Of a stretch of DNA of 64,000 bases, positions 8,426-16,900 are shown piece after piece. The DNA is from Alloacidobacterium dinghuense (lineage in GTDB: Bacteria > Acidobacteriota > Terriglobia > Terriglobales > Acidobacteriaceae), in the NCBI RefSeq assembly GCF_014274465.1, contig NZ_CP060394.1:4216001-4280000 (forward strand), given 5' to 3'. Numbering within the stretch: position 1 is the stretch's first letter; each line of letters begins with the position of its first letter. The notes below the pieces were generated by a model that was not told the DNA's origin, made no database searches, and saw only the letters and a program-made list of their open reading frames with translations. Both the position numbers and the translations under genes were made by a program.

Positions 8426-8905
8426 ATGAAATACAAATCAGCGAGTACGGCGAGGTCAACAGTTCGCCCAGTGAAAAGAGTTCGCCCAGTGAAAAGCGAG
8501 CTAAATCCGGAGGATTTGTCACCCCTCACCTGTTGGAAAGAAATTGCCCAATACCTGGGCAAGGGGGTGCGTACCGTACAGCGTTGGGAGCAGGACTTGG
8601 GTCTACCCGTCCGTAGGCCCACTGGTGTCGATCACAAAAGTGCGGTCATTGCTCATCGCCGCGACCTGGATGCGTGGCTGGAATCTCGCTGGTCGAAAAG
8701 AAATGGCACAGGAAAAACTCCTGAACCAGACCTTGTTCCATCACGTCCTCCCTTGAATCAGCTCATAGCAGCATCCCAGCGTCTCCGCTCTACTCATTCC
8801 TTACTGCTGGAAGAAACCACAATCGCTTTGGAGACTCTTGTGGAGAGCTGCAACGAACTCATTCTTGCGAGACAGTGTCATGCAACCGAATCGAAGACGG
8901 AGTAA
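8426..8905 (+). CDS. Small HTH DNA-binding protein
   Basis: The 159-residue protein carries a MerR/excisionase-like winged helix at about residues 34-78 (TCWKEIAQYLGKGVRTVQRW, then a wing region PVRRP and LDAWLESRW). This domain is common in Acidobacteriota, alone or fused to sensors, and probably binds DNA. The N-terminus is basic and includes a six-residue duplication, VRPVKR/VRPVKS, caused by an 18-bp tandem repeat. The C-terminal half is helical and has no recognised domain. The gene is divergent from cheB, sharing a 68-bp promoter region, and its 3' end overlaps that of the opposite-strand gene at 8878 by 28 bases. Confidence 0.75.
   Translation: MKYKSASTARSTVRPVKRVRPVKSELNPEDLSPLTCWKEIAQYLGKGVRTVQRWEQDLGLPVRRPTGVDHKSAVIAHRRDLDAWLESRWSKRNGTGKTPEPDLVPSRPPLNQLIAASQRLRSTHSLLLEETTIALETLVESCNELILARQCHATESKTE
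8461..8496 (+). repeat. Perfect 18-bp tandem duplication inside the HTH gene
   Basis: The unit AGTTCGCCCAGTGAAAAG occurs twice in direct succession (8461-8478 and 8479-8496). It keeps the reading frame and adds six residues to the basic N-terminal arm of the HTH protein. Such exact repeats usually arise by replication slippage and can vary in number between strains. Confidence 0.9.
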
Positions 8906-9219
8906 TCTCTAAGTTTGTCTTGATCGGCTGATAGCTGTTTATGCATCAGAGGATCCCCCAAGTTTATGAGGGCTAGTTTCAACCGCCCAATCCTAGCGGA
9001 GAAGACTTTTGCTTCTGGTTCGGTCAATCGTATCCTCTCTATCAACCGGCTGGCGCTGTCATATGCTTGGCGTGACAATCGCCGATAATGGAGGCACTCT
9101 CCCGTGCTTTGCGCTTGAATCGCTGCCCCGGCGAAGGTCATACCGACGTCCGCCTCAATGAACGCTAGCCTGCTTATCGCCGCATCGGCCTCATGCCAGA
9201 CAGCAAGGACGTTCTTCAC
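8878..9219 (-). CDS. Small helical protein of unknown function
   Basis: The 113-residue protein is predicted to be almost entirely helical. It reads EADVGMTFAGAAIQAQ followed by YRRLSRQAYDSASRLIER and a Leu/Arg-rich helix ending LKLALINLGD. This pattern resembles short tetratricopeptide-like or four-helix proteins that recur in Acidobacteriota near signalling genes; I cannot name the family. The likely start is GTG at 9219, without a good ribosome-binding site. The last 28 bases overlap the convergent HTH gene. Confidence 0.45.
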   Translation of the reverse strand: MKNVLAVWHEADAAISRLAFIEADVGMTFAGAAIQAQSTGECLHYRRLSRQAYDSASRLIERIRLTEPEAKVFSARIGRLKLALINLGDPLMHKQLSADQDKLRDYSVFDSVA

Positions 9220-9443
9220 GAGCAGGCCATTGTGTCTCGAATACTCGGTCGATGCATAAGCGGAGACCAGGAGATGATGTGAGACGAGATATCAGTTCCA
9301 GATACCCAGCTTCGTGCGGGCGGAAGTCGATAGCATCGCGGGTGGGACTTCGGATTTGTAGGTCTGTGAGATGCGGCAAGTGAGCCAAATGTGGCTTCAG
9401 AAGGTTTTTAGACGTGCTGGAAAGCTGTAACGACAGCTCTCTC

Positions 9444-10208
9444 TTAGCCCAATTGGAGAATGATTGGCGTGTGATCAGACGGCTTCGCTTGTGCGCGCGG
9501 ACCTTTATCTATTTCGCAGCTCCGCAACTTTGAGGAAAGTTGCGGCGATAACAGGAAATGATCAATGCGGATTCCGCGATTGTGCTCGAAGGCTTGCCGG
9601 AAATAGTCCCAGAATGTGAACTGGCCACCTTGCCCAGGATGCAAGGTGCGGAAAGCATCGATGTAGCCAAGACCGAGGTAAGCGCGATACCACTCCCGAG
9701 GCTCTGGTTGAAATAGCGCATCGTGAATCCACGAAGCGGGTTTGTGGCAGTCAATGTCTTCCGGGATGACGTTGAAATCACCACCCACCAGAGTGGGAGT
9801 ATCGCTTTGTAGCCAGAGCGCCAATTGCCTGCCCAGACGGTCCATCCACGCCAGCTTGTAAGCGAACTTTTCACTTCCTACTGGATTGCCATTCGGCAGG
9901 TAGATGTTCGCGATACGAATGTCCTTCACGATCACTGCAAGAAAACGCGCATGGCTATCCGCTTCATCGCCCATCAGCGTCGTGCTGATGATCTGAAGGG
10001 GGTGTCGCGACAGGACGGCAACGCCGTTGTAGGTCTTTTGAGTCACCGTAGCGCTTTCATACCCGAGCGCTCTAAATTGGTCTGCCGGGAATTCCGTACC
10101 CTTGAGTTCCTGCAGCAATAAGACATCGGGATTGTTAGTCTGAAGCCATGCGGTGACCTGTTCGACGCGAGCACGAATGGAATTGACATTCCAACTGGCA
10201 ATAATCAT
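9444..10208 (-). CDS. xth: Exodeoxyribonuclease III / AP endonuclease
   Basis: The roughly 254-residue protein has the full endonuclease/exonuclease/phosphatase fold: IIASWNVNSIRAR at the N-terminus, LLLQELKG with the metal-binding Glu, the NIYLPNGNP strand, GGDFNVIPEDID with the catalytic Asp-Asn pair, and the closing RIDHFLLS and SDHTPIILQL motifs. It cuts DNA at abasic sites and removes nucleotides from 3' ends during base-excision repair. GGAG seven bases before ATG 10208 decides the start; the frame stays open for ten further codons upstream. A 14-bp palindrome lies just upstream. The MFS remnant upstream on the same strand is unrelated. Confidence 0.92.
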   Translation of the reverse strand: MIIASWNVNSIRARVEQVTAWLQTNNPDVLLLQELKGTEFPADQFRALGYESATVTQKTYNGVAVLSRHPLQIISTTLMGDEADSHARFLAVIVKDIRIANIYLPNGNPVGSEKFAYKLAWMDRLGRQLALWLQSDTPTLVGGDFNVIPEDIDCHKPASWIHDALFQPEPREWYRAYLGLGYIDAFRTLHPGQGGQFTFWDYFRQAFEHNRGIRIDHFLLSPQLSSKLRSCEIDKGPRAQAKPSDHTPIILQLG

Positions 10209-10222
10209 GAAACTCCGTTGGC

Positions 10223-10236
10223 GCGCATATATGCGC
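10223..10236. promoter_or_regulatory. Perfect 14-bp palindrome upstream of xth
   Basis: GCGCATATATGCGC reads the same on both strands and lies 15 bases before the xth start. Its position fits an operator or a transcript-end hairpin; no regulator is identified. Confidence 0.4.
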
Positions 10237-10360
10237 ACTCCGTTAACCCTGTTTTGATTTCCCGCTTTGATTATCCAAACATCCCAACCTGCCCGCTGTC
10301 ACCGGACTTGTTTTGCGCTTTGGCTTATCACCTTGCGTCAGTTGATCAGCCTGTCACAGC

Positions 10361-10390
10361 AATAAGAAGCTACTAGAAATAAGAAGCTAC
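10361..10390 (+). repeat. Two direct copies of AATAAGAAGCTAC
   Basis: The 13-bp word occurs at 10361-10373 and 10378-10390, separated by TAGA. A third copy lies in inverted orientation at 13093-13105. The second copy supplies the stop codon of the truncated MFS gene, so the repeat sits exactly at a gene break. Confidence 0.85.
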
Positions 10391-10674
10391 GTATGAAGGC
10401 AACGCCGGGCGCCGACCATAAGAATTGACCCGATGACGAGCATTCGGCGTCGGCCAATTCGGTCTGCCTGCGTAGTAAGAATCAGGGAGATGACGATGTC
10501 CACAAGAAGAGTCAGGGTGAGGAGCGCTCCTATCCGTGATTCGCTGAGCCCGATGCCCGTCAAGTAGAAGATGAGAACAACGGATAATGCTCTATGGGCG
10601 AAGAAGCGACTGAATCGCGTTATGAAGAATAGTCGCGCGTCATTGCTGGGGCTGCCTCGCAGATCACTCGGCAT
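10387..10674 (-). pseudogene. N-terminal fragment of an MFS transporter
   Basis: The 95-codon frame encodes the first two and a half membrane helices of a major facilitator transporter, including the cytoplasmic loop signature ADRIGRRRMLVIGS between helices 2 and 3. Functional MFS proteins have about 400 residues and 12 helices. Here homology ends after SILMVGA, and a few codons later the frame stops inside the AATAAGAAGCTAC repeat. The break therefore coincides with the repeat, which suggests deletion or recombination there. It is not expected to work as a transporter. Confidence 0.8.
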
Positions 10675-10703
10675 ATCCGGCGCTTGCGTCCCGTGAGGTT
10701 TCC

Positions 10704-11147
10704 CTAGGGGGTCATGAAGTGCTTCACCGAGCTCTTCACCCCATCGCTCTCGCCGGTGGCTTGCATCGAGTCAACCGTGTAGTAATACTTTGTTCCAGGT
10801 TTCAAGCCTTCCACTCGAACGCGGAACACTGTATCGGGATGGTTCTGGTTCAGCCGGATGTGAGATTTTGCCATCTCGGTCAGGTGCTCAGGATCGGTAC
10901 CGTAGTGCACGACACCGAAGTGCTCGTCAGTGCCGCCAGGATTGGTGCTGGTCCACCGGATGATGGCCTCATCATTCCTGAACGATTCGAGGGCTGGTCC
11001 TTCCTTAATCTGCACCTTCACTGCTCTTTTTGCCGGTGGCAGAATGTCTTTGGGTGTGTAAGACGACGTCTGGGCGGCAGCCGGCCACGATAAGGGCAGG
11101 CCAGCTGCGAGTATGAGAAGCACTCTATTTCCGAAGAGACGTTTCAT
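10704..11147 (-). CDS. Exported protein with purple-acid-phosphatase N-domain / FnIII-like fold
   Basis: The 147-residue protein starts with a signal peptide (about residues 1-25, ending PAAAQ). The rest resembles the fibronectin-III-like N-terminal domain of purple acid phosphatases: AIIRWTSTNPGGTDEH, GVVHYGTDP and GLKPGTKYYYTVDS. The catalytic phosphatase domain is absent, so the mature protein is a lone beta-sandwich in the periplasm or outside the cell, probably a binding module. It follows the cytochrome c peroxidase-like gene on the same strand after 127 bp and could be co-transcribed with it. Confidence 0.7.
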   Translation of the reverse strand: MKRLFGNRVLLILAAGLPLSWPAAAQTSSYTPKDILPPAKRAVKVQIKEGPALESFRNDEAIIRWTSTNPGGTDEHFGVVHYGTDPEHLTEMAKSHIRLNQNHPDTVFRVRVEGLKPGTKYYYTVDSMQATGESDGVKSSVKHFMTP

Positions 11148-11274
11148 AGGTCAGACACAGGAACTGCTCCCTGGATTTTTGTCGAAGCGTATTCGGGGCG
11201 CATAGACAACCTGTCGGTTGCCTATGCGCCCTCGTCTTACGTGTTGCACTCTGCCGTGTTGCGCTCTGCCTTAC

Positions 11275-13017
11275 CTATTGCTGTTTAGCCAACTGTCGTA
11301 GCACAGACGCTGGAATCAGCGTCGAGTTACCCTGAGTGGCGGCAGTACCACCAGTCATGCAAGCACCCGTGTAAGTCCCAACGAAGGGATAGGGTTTTGT
11401 GAAGCCATCGCTGAGTGTTTGGAGGAAGGCGACGATCTGGTTTTCCTCCGTATCCGTCAAACCTAGATCACCGATGGTCATATCCTGGTTTTGCGGAACC
11501 TCGGCCGCCGGCCAGCAAGTCACCCTTTCGACCGTTCCTGCCGGGCACTCGCCGCTTTCAACCGCCATCCGATACTTATCCCGGGTGTTGTAGAAATGGA
11601 CGAGTTGCTTCAGGCTCTTGATATAGCCGTTGTGGAAAAACTCCTTTTGGAAGTAGGGCCCTGGAGCTTCGGTGGTGGGGCACTGGGGTGGCGCCAAGGC
11701 TACGTCGCGTGCCGTTGACGTCTGCATCTGGCCGTCGGAACTTGCAGCAAATTGTCGCCAGGCCGAGTTCGGGTTAGGAGCGGCTCCGAAACCGCTTCTC
11801 AAAAAAGTTCCCAATCCAAAATCTGTGTAGGTGAAGCCTGCCGGATTCGCGGTGAAGCCAAAACTATCCGGTGTTGTCTGGTAATAGAAGGCATCCCTCG
11901 GATTCTTAGGGAGGCCGAGATTGGCGTAGCCAAAGCATGTGAACACGGGCGCGGTACTCGCCGCCGTGCCGGTGTCCCTGGCGCTTGGGGCCGTCGGACT
12001 GGGAGCAGTTGACCTGCCGTCCAGATGGCATGAGTTGCAATTCGCTTTACCCCGGAACAGGTTGTAACCTGCCTTTTCGTCAGCAGTGAGCGTGTACTTG
12101 CCGGCCAGATAGGCATCGAATTTCGATGTGAAAGGACTGACATCGTCTGAGCTTTCGAGGAAGGAGATGGATTGCCCCCAGTGATCGTAGATATTGTTGG
12201 CCTTGGTGCGGTCGCCTGCAGACAACTGGATTGGCGTGGCGCTTCCTCCGAACGTCGCCGCTCCCCCAGGGGTCGCGCAGATCGTCGCAGTGTCGGACGG
12301 CCAGGCGATATCAAAAGAGTCTCCCCATACCGTCTCAAACAGCGGCAGGTATTCCGCCGTGGAGAGCCGGAACGCTATGCATGCTGTATCAGGGAAGCCC
12401 ATTTCCTGCGTATCGACCGGAGGATGCTGTGCCTGCTCGGCGTCAGCACTCTGCAGCTTGTATCCAGTCGAGCGTGCATCCCAGAAGTTTCCGCCGAAAA
12501 AGGCAGCCTGGGTGGAGTTGTACTCGAGCACTGGGAACCTGGATGAATATGTATATCGCTGCGCCGTCCGCTTGCCGGCCCGGAAATGAACTGTTCCCGG
12601 ATACGCGATCATCGTCAGATTGACCGACGGTATCGGGCCGCTGAAACCGGCGTACGGCATGTGGCAGGACGAGCAGGCAATATTCTTGAATGGAGAGATA
12701 TTCAAGTCGTAATTCAGCAGGCCGCCGAGTATGCGCACTGCCGCATAACCGCTGTCCTGAAGTGTCGGCGGGTTTCCTTGAAGATTCGGAGGCGGTAATG
12801 CATGCCACGCTGCGAGATAGTGACTTTCAATGCCTTTAATCTCCCGTTGAACTCGAGCTATCTCGGAATTCAAATCGGCCGGGAGGATCCCAGGCGGGTA
12901 CGGGTTGTAGACCGTTGGGGCACTTTGTCCGTGGACAATGTGACTGGAGATGAACATGGCGACCGCGATCGTTACACAGGCCGCGGCCAGTGCCATCAAT
13001 CTTCTTAATTGCCTCAT
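11275..13017 (-). CDS. Exported di-heme cytochrome c peroxidase-like protein
   Basis: The 580-residue protein has a signal peptide (about 1-31) and two c-type heme-binding sites, ACSSCH (Cys115, Cys118, His119) and NCNSCH (Cys327, Cys330, His331). The spacing and the FRGKANCNSCH context match the CcpA/MauG superfamily, whose members reduce peroxide or carry out other two-heme oxidations in the periplasm. It is longer than classical CcpA (about 330 residues), with extra segments before and after the second heme. GGAGG six bases upstream supports the ATG at 13017. The true substrate is unknown. The FnIII-like gene follows downstream. Confidence 0.85.
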   Translation of the reverse strand: MRQLRRLMALAAACVTIAVAMFISSHIVHGQSAPTVYNPYPPGILPADLNSEIARVQREIKGIESHYLAAWHALPPPNLQGNPPTLQDSGYAAVRILGGLLNYDLNISPFKNIACSSCHMPYAGFSGPIPSVNLTMIAYPGTVHFRAGKRTAQRYTYSSRFPVLEYNSTQAAFFGGNFWDARSTGYKLQSADAEQAQHPPVDTQEMGFPDTACIAFRLSTAEYLPLFETVWGDSFDIAWPSDTATICATPGGAATFGGSATPIQLSAGDRTKANNIYDHWGQSISFLESSDDVSPFTSKFDAYLAGKYTLTADEKAGYNLFRGKANCNSCHLDGRSTAPSPTAPSARDTGTAASTAPVFTCFGYANLGLPKNPRDAFYYQTTPDSFGFTANPAGFTYTDFGLGTFLRSGFGAAPNPNSAWRQFAASSDGQMQTSTARDVALAPPQCPTTEAPGPYFQKEFFHNGYIKSLKQLVHFYNTRDKYRMAVESGECPAGTVERVTCWPAAEVPQNQDMTIGDLGLTDTEENQIVAFLQTLSDGFTKPYPFVGTYTGACMTGGTAATQGNSTLIPASVLRQLAKQQ

Positions 13018-13092
13018 GAATAACCTCCGTGGGATGAGGTTCGGGCAGGGCGATGAATCACCCGGGGGCGAGATCGTAATGTTGGACGTTCT

Positions 13093-13105
13093 GTAGCTTC
13101 TTATT
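13093..13105 (-). repeat. Inverted copy of the AATAAGAAGCTAC repeat
   Basis: GTAGCTTCTTATT on the plus strand is the exact reverse complement of the two copies near 10.37 kb. With them it brackets 2.7 kb containing the MFS fragment, the FnIII-like gene and the cytochrome gene. Confidence 0.85.
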
Positions 13106-13240
13106 TACCCGAACAGGTTAGAGCAAAACGGGGCCGCTTTCCGGGGAAATGTGAGCCTTGCAAAGTCGAACGCCGATTATGATGGCCCTGCCCGAGAAGA
13201 ACTGTCAACGTGCTGCTCGTCAAATCTTTTTCATTTCACA

Positions 13241-13431
13241 AAAGTTCCTGGCCCGATTGACACGGACCTCAATCCTGCCTCAGGCGATTGGGCAGCACCA
13301 CAGTTTGCCAATACGGCGCTGAATCGCTACGGGCCATGTGGACGAAGTGGCAGCCCTGGTCGCATTCGTGGCCAGTCCGGAGGCAGCATATATCACCGGT
13401 GCCAACTTGACGGCGGAACAAACGCCTGACG
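13241..13431 (+). pseudogene. C-terminal fragment of a short-chain dehydrogenase (SDR)
   Basis: The translation VPGPIDTDLNPASGDWAAPQ continues as NTALNRYG and then, after a one- to two-base frame change near 13336, as HVDEVAALVAFVASPEAAYI and TGANLTA. This is the classical SDR ending: the PGxxxT loop, the 'GxxxEVAxxVAFLAS' helix and the 'YITGAxLxxDGG' strand. The Rossmann fold and the YxxxK catalytic pair are missing. The fragment begins about 140 bp after the inverted repeat at 13093. It is a clear remnant. Confidence 0.75.
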
Positions 13432-13605
13432 GCGCCCCGAGATGGCCGCTCCTTAGGACCTATGAATCAAGACGCGGTCAGCTACGTAGACAAGATTGCC
13501 GCAGACACCCTGCGCGTTGAAAACGGCAGCCGTCTTCACACGTCTCCACGCAACCCCAACCGCACGCTTTCGTTGCCACCTGATCAGTGAGAGAGGAATT
13601 GAAAC

Positions 13606-13617
13606 GAAAGCGCTTTC
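13606..13617. promoter_or_regulatory. LacI/CcpA-type palindrome GAAAGCGCTTTC
   Basis: This perfect 12-bp palindrome with a central CG dinucleotide matches the shape of LacI-family operators. It lies about 340 bp before the TonB receptor start. Confidence 0.45.
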
Positions 13618-13736
13618 CTGACTCTGCCTGGACCTGATCTTTGCGGTTGGTGTGGCTGTTTTTGCAGCCGGATGAATTTTAAGATAATTTTTTTCTTCCA
13701 CTGCTATTGGCGACTGTGCTATCAACAACCATCCGT

Positions 13737-13752
13737 ATTGAATCGATTCAAT
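13737..13752. promoter_or_regulatory. LacI-type palindrome ATTGAATCGATTCAAT
   Basis: This perfect 16-bp palindrome is centred on CG, the hallmark of LacI-family operators, where the hinge helix inserts. It lies about 200 bp before the receptor start, a good place to control the glycan locus. No lacI-type gene is in the window. Confidence 0.55.
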
Positions 13753-13754
13753 GT

Positions 13755-13769
13755 GAGTGAAATTCACTC
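13755..13769. promoter_or_regulatory. Inverted repeat GAGTGAA-A-TTCACTC
   Basis: Seven-base arms around a single A lie three bases after the 16-bp palindrome. It may be a second operator half-turn or an extension of the same binding region. Confidence 0.4.
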
Positions 13770-13774
13770 CTTGA

Positions 13775-13810
13775 GCAGATAACGGGCGCAGATAACGGAG
13801 CAGATAACGG
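13775..13810 (+). repeat. Three direct copies of GCAGATAACGG
   Basis: Copies lie at 13775-13785, 13788-13798 and 13800-13810, with periods of 13 and 12 bases, close to one helical turn. This phasing suits either slippage or a cooperative binding site. Confidence 0.8.
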
Positions 13811-13952
13811 CGTACCAGTTCCTTACCGCAACTTCCACGTTCGACCGTTGAGCGGGTGTCACAATTGCTGGATTTTTTTTAGTCCGGGAGCAACGAGAGG
13901 CGTCTACCGAAAACTACCGCCTCCGGCGTACTACCTATTTGGGAGGTCATCA

Positions 13953-16900
13953 ATGAGCAAAGCGAGTCTCTTCAGGCTATCTTGTTTCGTCGTGTGCATA
14001 GCGGCAGGTATTAGCTATGCACAGAGCACCAACTCCGGTGACATTCGTGGGTCTGTAACCGACCAGACCGGCGCATTGGTTCCCGGCGTCACGGTGAACG
14101 TACTGAACGTTGATACCGGAGTATCGAAAGACTATGTCACGAACCGCGACGGCCTCTATGACACCTCTTCGGTTGTGACCGGACGCTACCAAATCACCTT
14201 TACGAAACAGGGATTCGAGCAGCTTGTTCGTGGCCCCGTCACGGTCGAGGTTGGGTTTACTGGGGTGAATGCCCAGCTGAGGATTGGTTCTACAACACAG
14301 CAAATTGTGGTCACCACCAACGTTCCCCTCCTCAACACCGAATCCGGGACACAGCAGACCACGTTGGAAGCGAAGTCCATGGCACAGTTGCCGAATGTAG
14401 GAACAGATTGGGAGAACTTCACCATTTTGCTTCCCGGCACTTCGGGCTCTCCTTCCGGTGTGTTCGGTTCCGCTAACCCAGGCCAATTTGTGGCGGTAAA
14501 TGGCAACCTCCCATATAACGCCATGCTCGCTGACGGATCAGTCACCACGCTGCCATCGAGCAGCAACTCGGATGTATCCACCTTTGAGACGGTAGCCGAA
14601 GTTCAGGTCAGCACGTCCAGCTTTTCCGCGCAATACGGTATTGGCGGCTATGTCTTCAACCAGATCAGCAAGGGCGGCACAGATCGCTTTCACGGCGCAG
14701 TGTACGAGTATTTCCAAAACGACGCTTTGAATGCCAAGAGTTATGGCTTTGGCAATCCGGTAACCGTTCCGTTTCTTCGCTATAACAACTTTGGCGGATC
14801 GATCGGCGGACCGATTATCAAGAAAAAGATGTTCTTCTACTTCAACTTTGAGAAGTTGCACACCTCGGGTTCAAGCAATGGATTTCTTACGGTCCCAACA
14901 GACGCCGAACTGGCCGGCGATTTTACCGGACAGCCGACAATCTATGACCCGACCACGCAGGTTGTAACGCAGACCCCGAATGGCCCTGTGGTAACGCGGC
15001 AATCCTTCGCCGATGAGTATGGTAACGGGAACAAGATACCAGCGAACTTGATCGATCCGGTTGCCAAGGCAATACAAGGCTACTACCCGAAGGCCAATGT
15101 TCCCGGCAACGTCGCTCAAGGCGCAGTCATAAACAACTATTACTACAACGCAAAGAATTCAACCCCGTTTACGAAATACTTTGGCCGGCTGGATTGGGAT
15201 ATTACGCCCACCAACAGACTCACCATCTCCGATACTCAGCGAGACAGTCCAGCCGTTCAGAATAACCAAGACACCTGCCCTATTGGCTGCGACAACGTCG
15301 ACACGGACAGCAATAACTCGCAAATCACCGATGTGTGGAACATCAGCCCGAAGACGGTGAACGAGGCCAGAGTAGGCTTCACGGATCAGCTCAACTACTA
15401 TGTCGATTCCACCTTGAACCAGGGCTTCCCCGCAAAGCTGGGATGGCAATTTGCCAAAGCTGATCAGTTCCCAAGTAGCAGCATAACGGGAAACTGCTGC
15501 TTTACCCTTGCTCCCGCTGTCAATGCCGTACAAAAGGAGATGGTCTTCGATTTCTCCGATGTCGTCACCATGATCCGTGGCCGCCACATCCTTCACTTTG
15601 GAGGTGAGGTACTGGTTTACAGAACCGACACAACGACTTGGGGCAACATCAATGCGGGAACCTTTACCTATAACGGCTCTTACACGCAATCCACTGTAGG
15701 GGATAACACCACCGGCATTGGATATGCTGATTTTCTTTTAGGCCAGGCGCAGAGTTGGAGTGCGTTCGTAGCGCCGGAATATGGACCACGATCGAAGAAC
15801 CCGCAGTTCTTCATTCAGGACGACTTCAAGATACGCCCCAATTTAACTCTGAACCTTGGCTTGCGTTATCAGATTCAAACGGGATGGAAGGAAGTCAAGA
15901 ACAACATAAGCGCGTTTGACCCCACGGTCACCAACCCTGAAACCGACACCAACGGTGCGATATGGTACGCTTCGACCCATGCAAATGGCCGCGACCGCCT
16001 GCAAGCCAGCTCATATGGAACTGTCTTGCCTCGCCTGGGGTTTTCCTGGCTACCCAAACCGGACACGACGATTCGAGGTGGATTCGGTATGTTCGCTTAT
16101 CGCTGGGGTCTGGATGTCTATGGCACAGGCATGGGAACGGCCATCCAGTTCCAGGGGAACGCCACCGATCAGACCAATGGAATTTCACCGGTCGTAACTC
16201 TTTCTTCAGATGGATCGGGCCTTCCTTACATCGGACCTACGACCGATCCCGCAGCCCTCAATGGGCAGAGCGTGGTTTATAACAAGTACCACACGCCCGT
16301 TCCCACCATTTACCAGTGGAACCTGGCGATTCAGCATGAGTTGGGCACGAATATGGTGGCCGAGGCGGCATACGTTGCCAGCCACGCCCACAACCTCAGC
16401 TTCCCGGTCGATATCAACCAGGTGCCTGAGAGCCAGCTGGGACCAAATGACAGCCCCTCCGCATTACCGTACCCGATCTATCAAAGCATCACCGGCGACA
16501 CGTACAACGCCATTTCCAACTACAACTCGTTGCAGCTCTCTATCGAGAAGCGCTTCACTTCAGGACTAAGCTTCGAGTTCAACTACGTGTGGTCTCATTT
16601 CCTCGACGATCAGGACTCTTCGGGATATGGCGGTGCTGCGGGAACGCAGACTGTACAGCGATCCTACAATCCGTCGGCCAGCTACGGCTCTTCCAATTTC
16701 GATGCTCGCAATGCTTTCAAGGGAAGAATCGTGTATGAACTTCCCTTCGGCAGGGGAAAGATGTTCCTGAATAAGAGCCGCCTGCTTGATGCGGTGATCG
16801 GTGGCTGGCAGACTTCGGGCACAATGGTTTTTCAATCCGGCTTACCATTCACGCCGACAATAAGCGGCAGCAACAATTCGTTCTCCCAGGCGGGAGACTG

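Larger units (their letters stand above)
13432..13952. other. Regulatory region in front of the TonB receptor gene
   Basis: No coding frame with recognisable content is present. The interval holds four distinct signals described separately: GAAAGCGCTTTC, ATTGAATCGATTCAAT, a GAGTGAA inverted repeat and three GCAGATAACGG copies. The T-rich stretch 13687-13697 lies between the first two. Confidence 0.6.

Noticed and set aside
9191-9388. 65-codon minus-strand frame
   Set aside because: No start signal, no similarity to known proteins, and it overlaps a better gene start.
13453-13767. 104-codon minus-strand frame
   Set aside because: It spans two palindromic operator candidates and shows no protein-like pattern.
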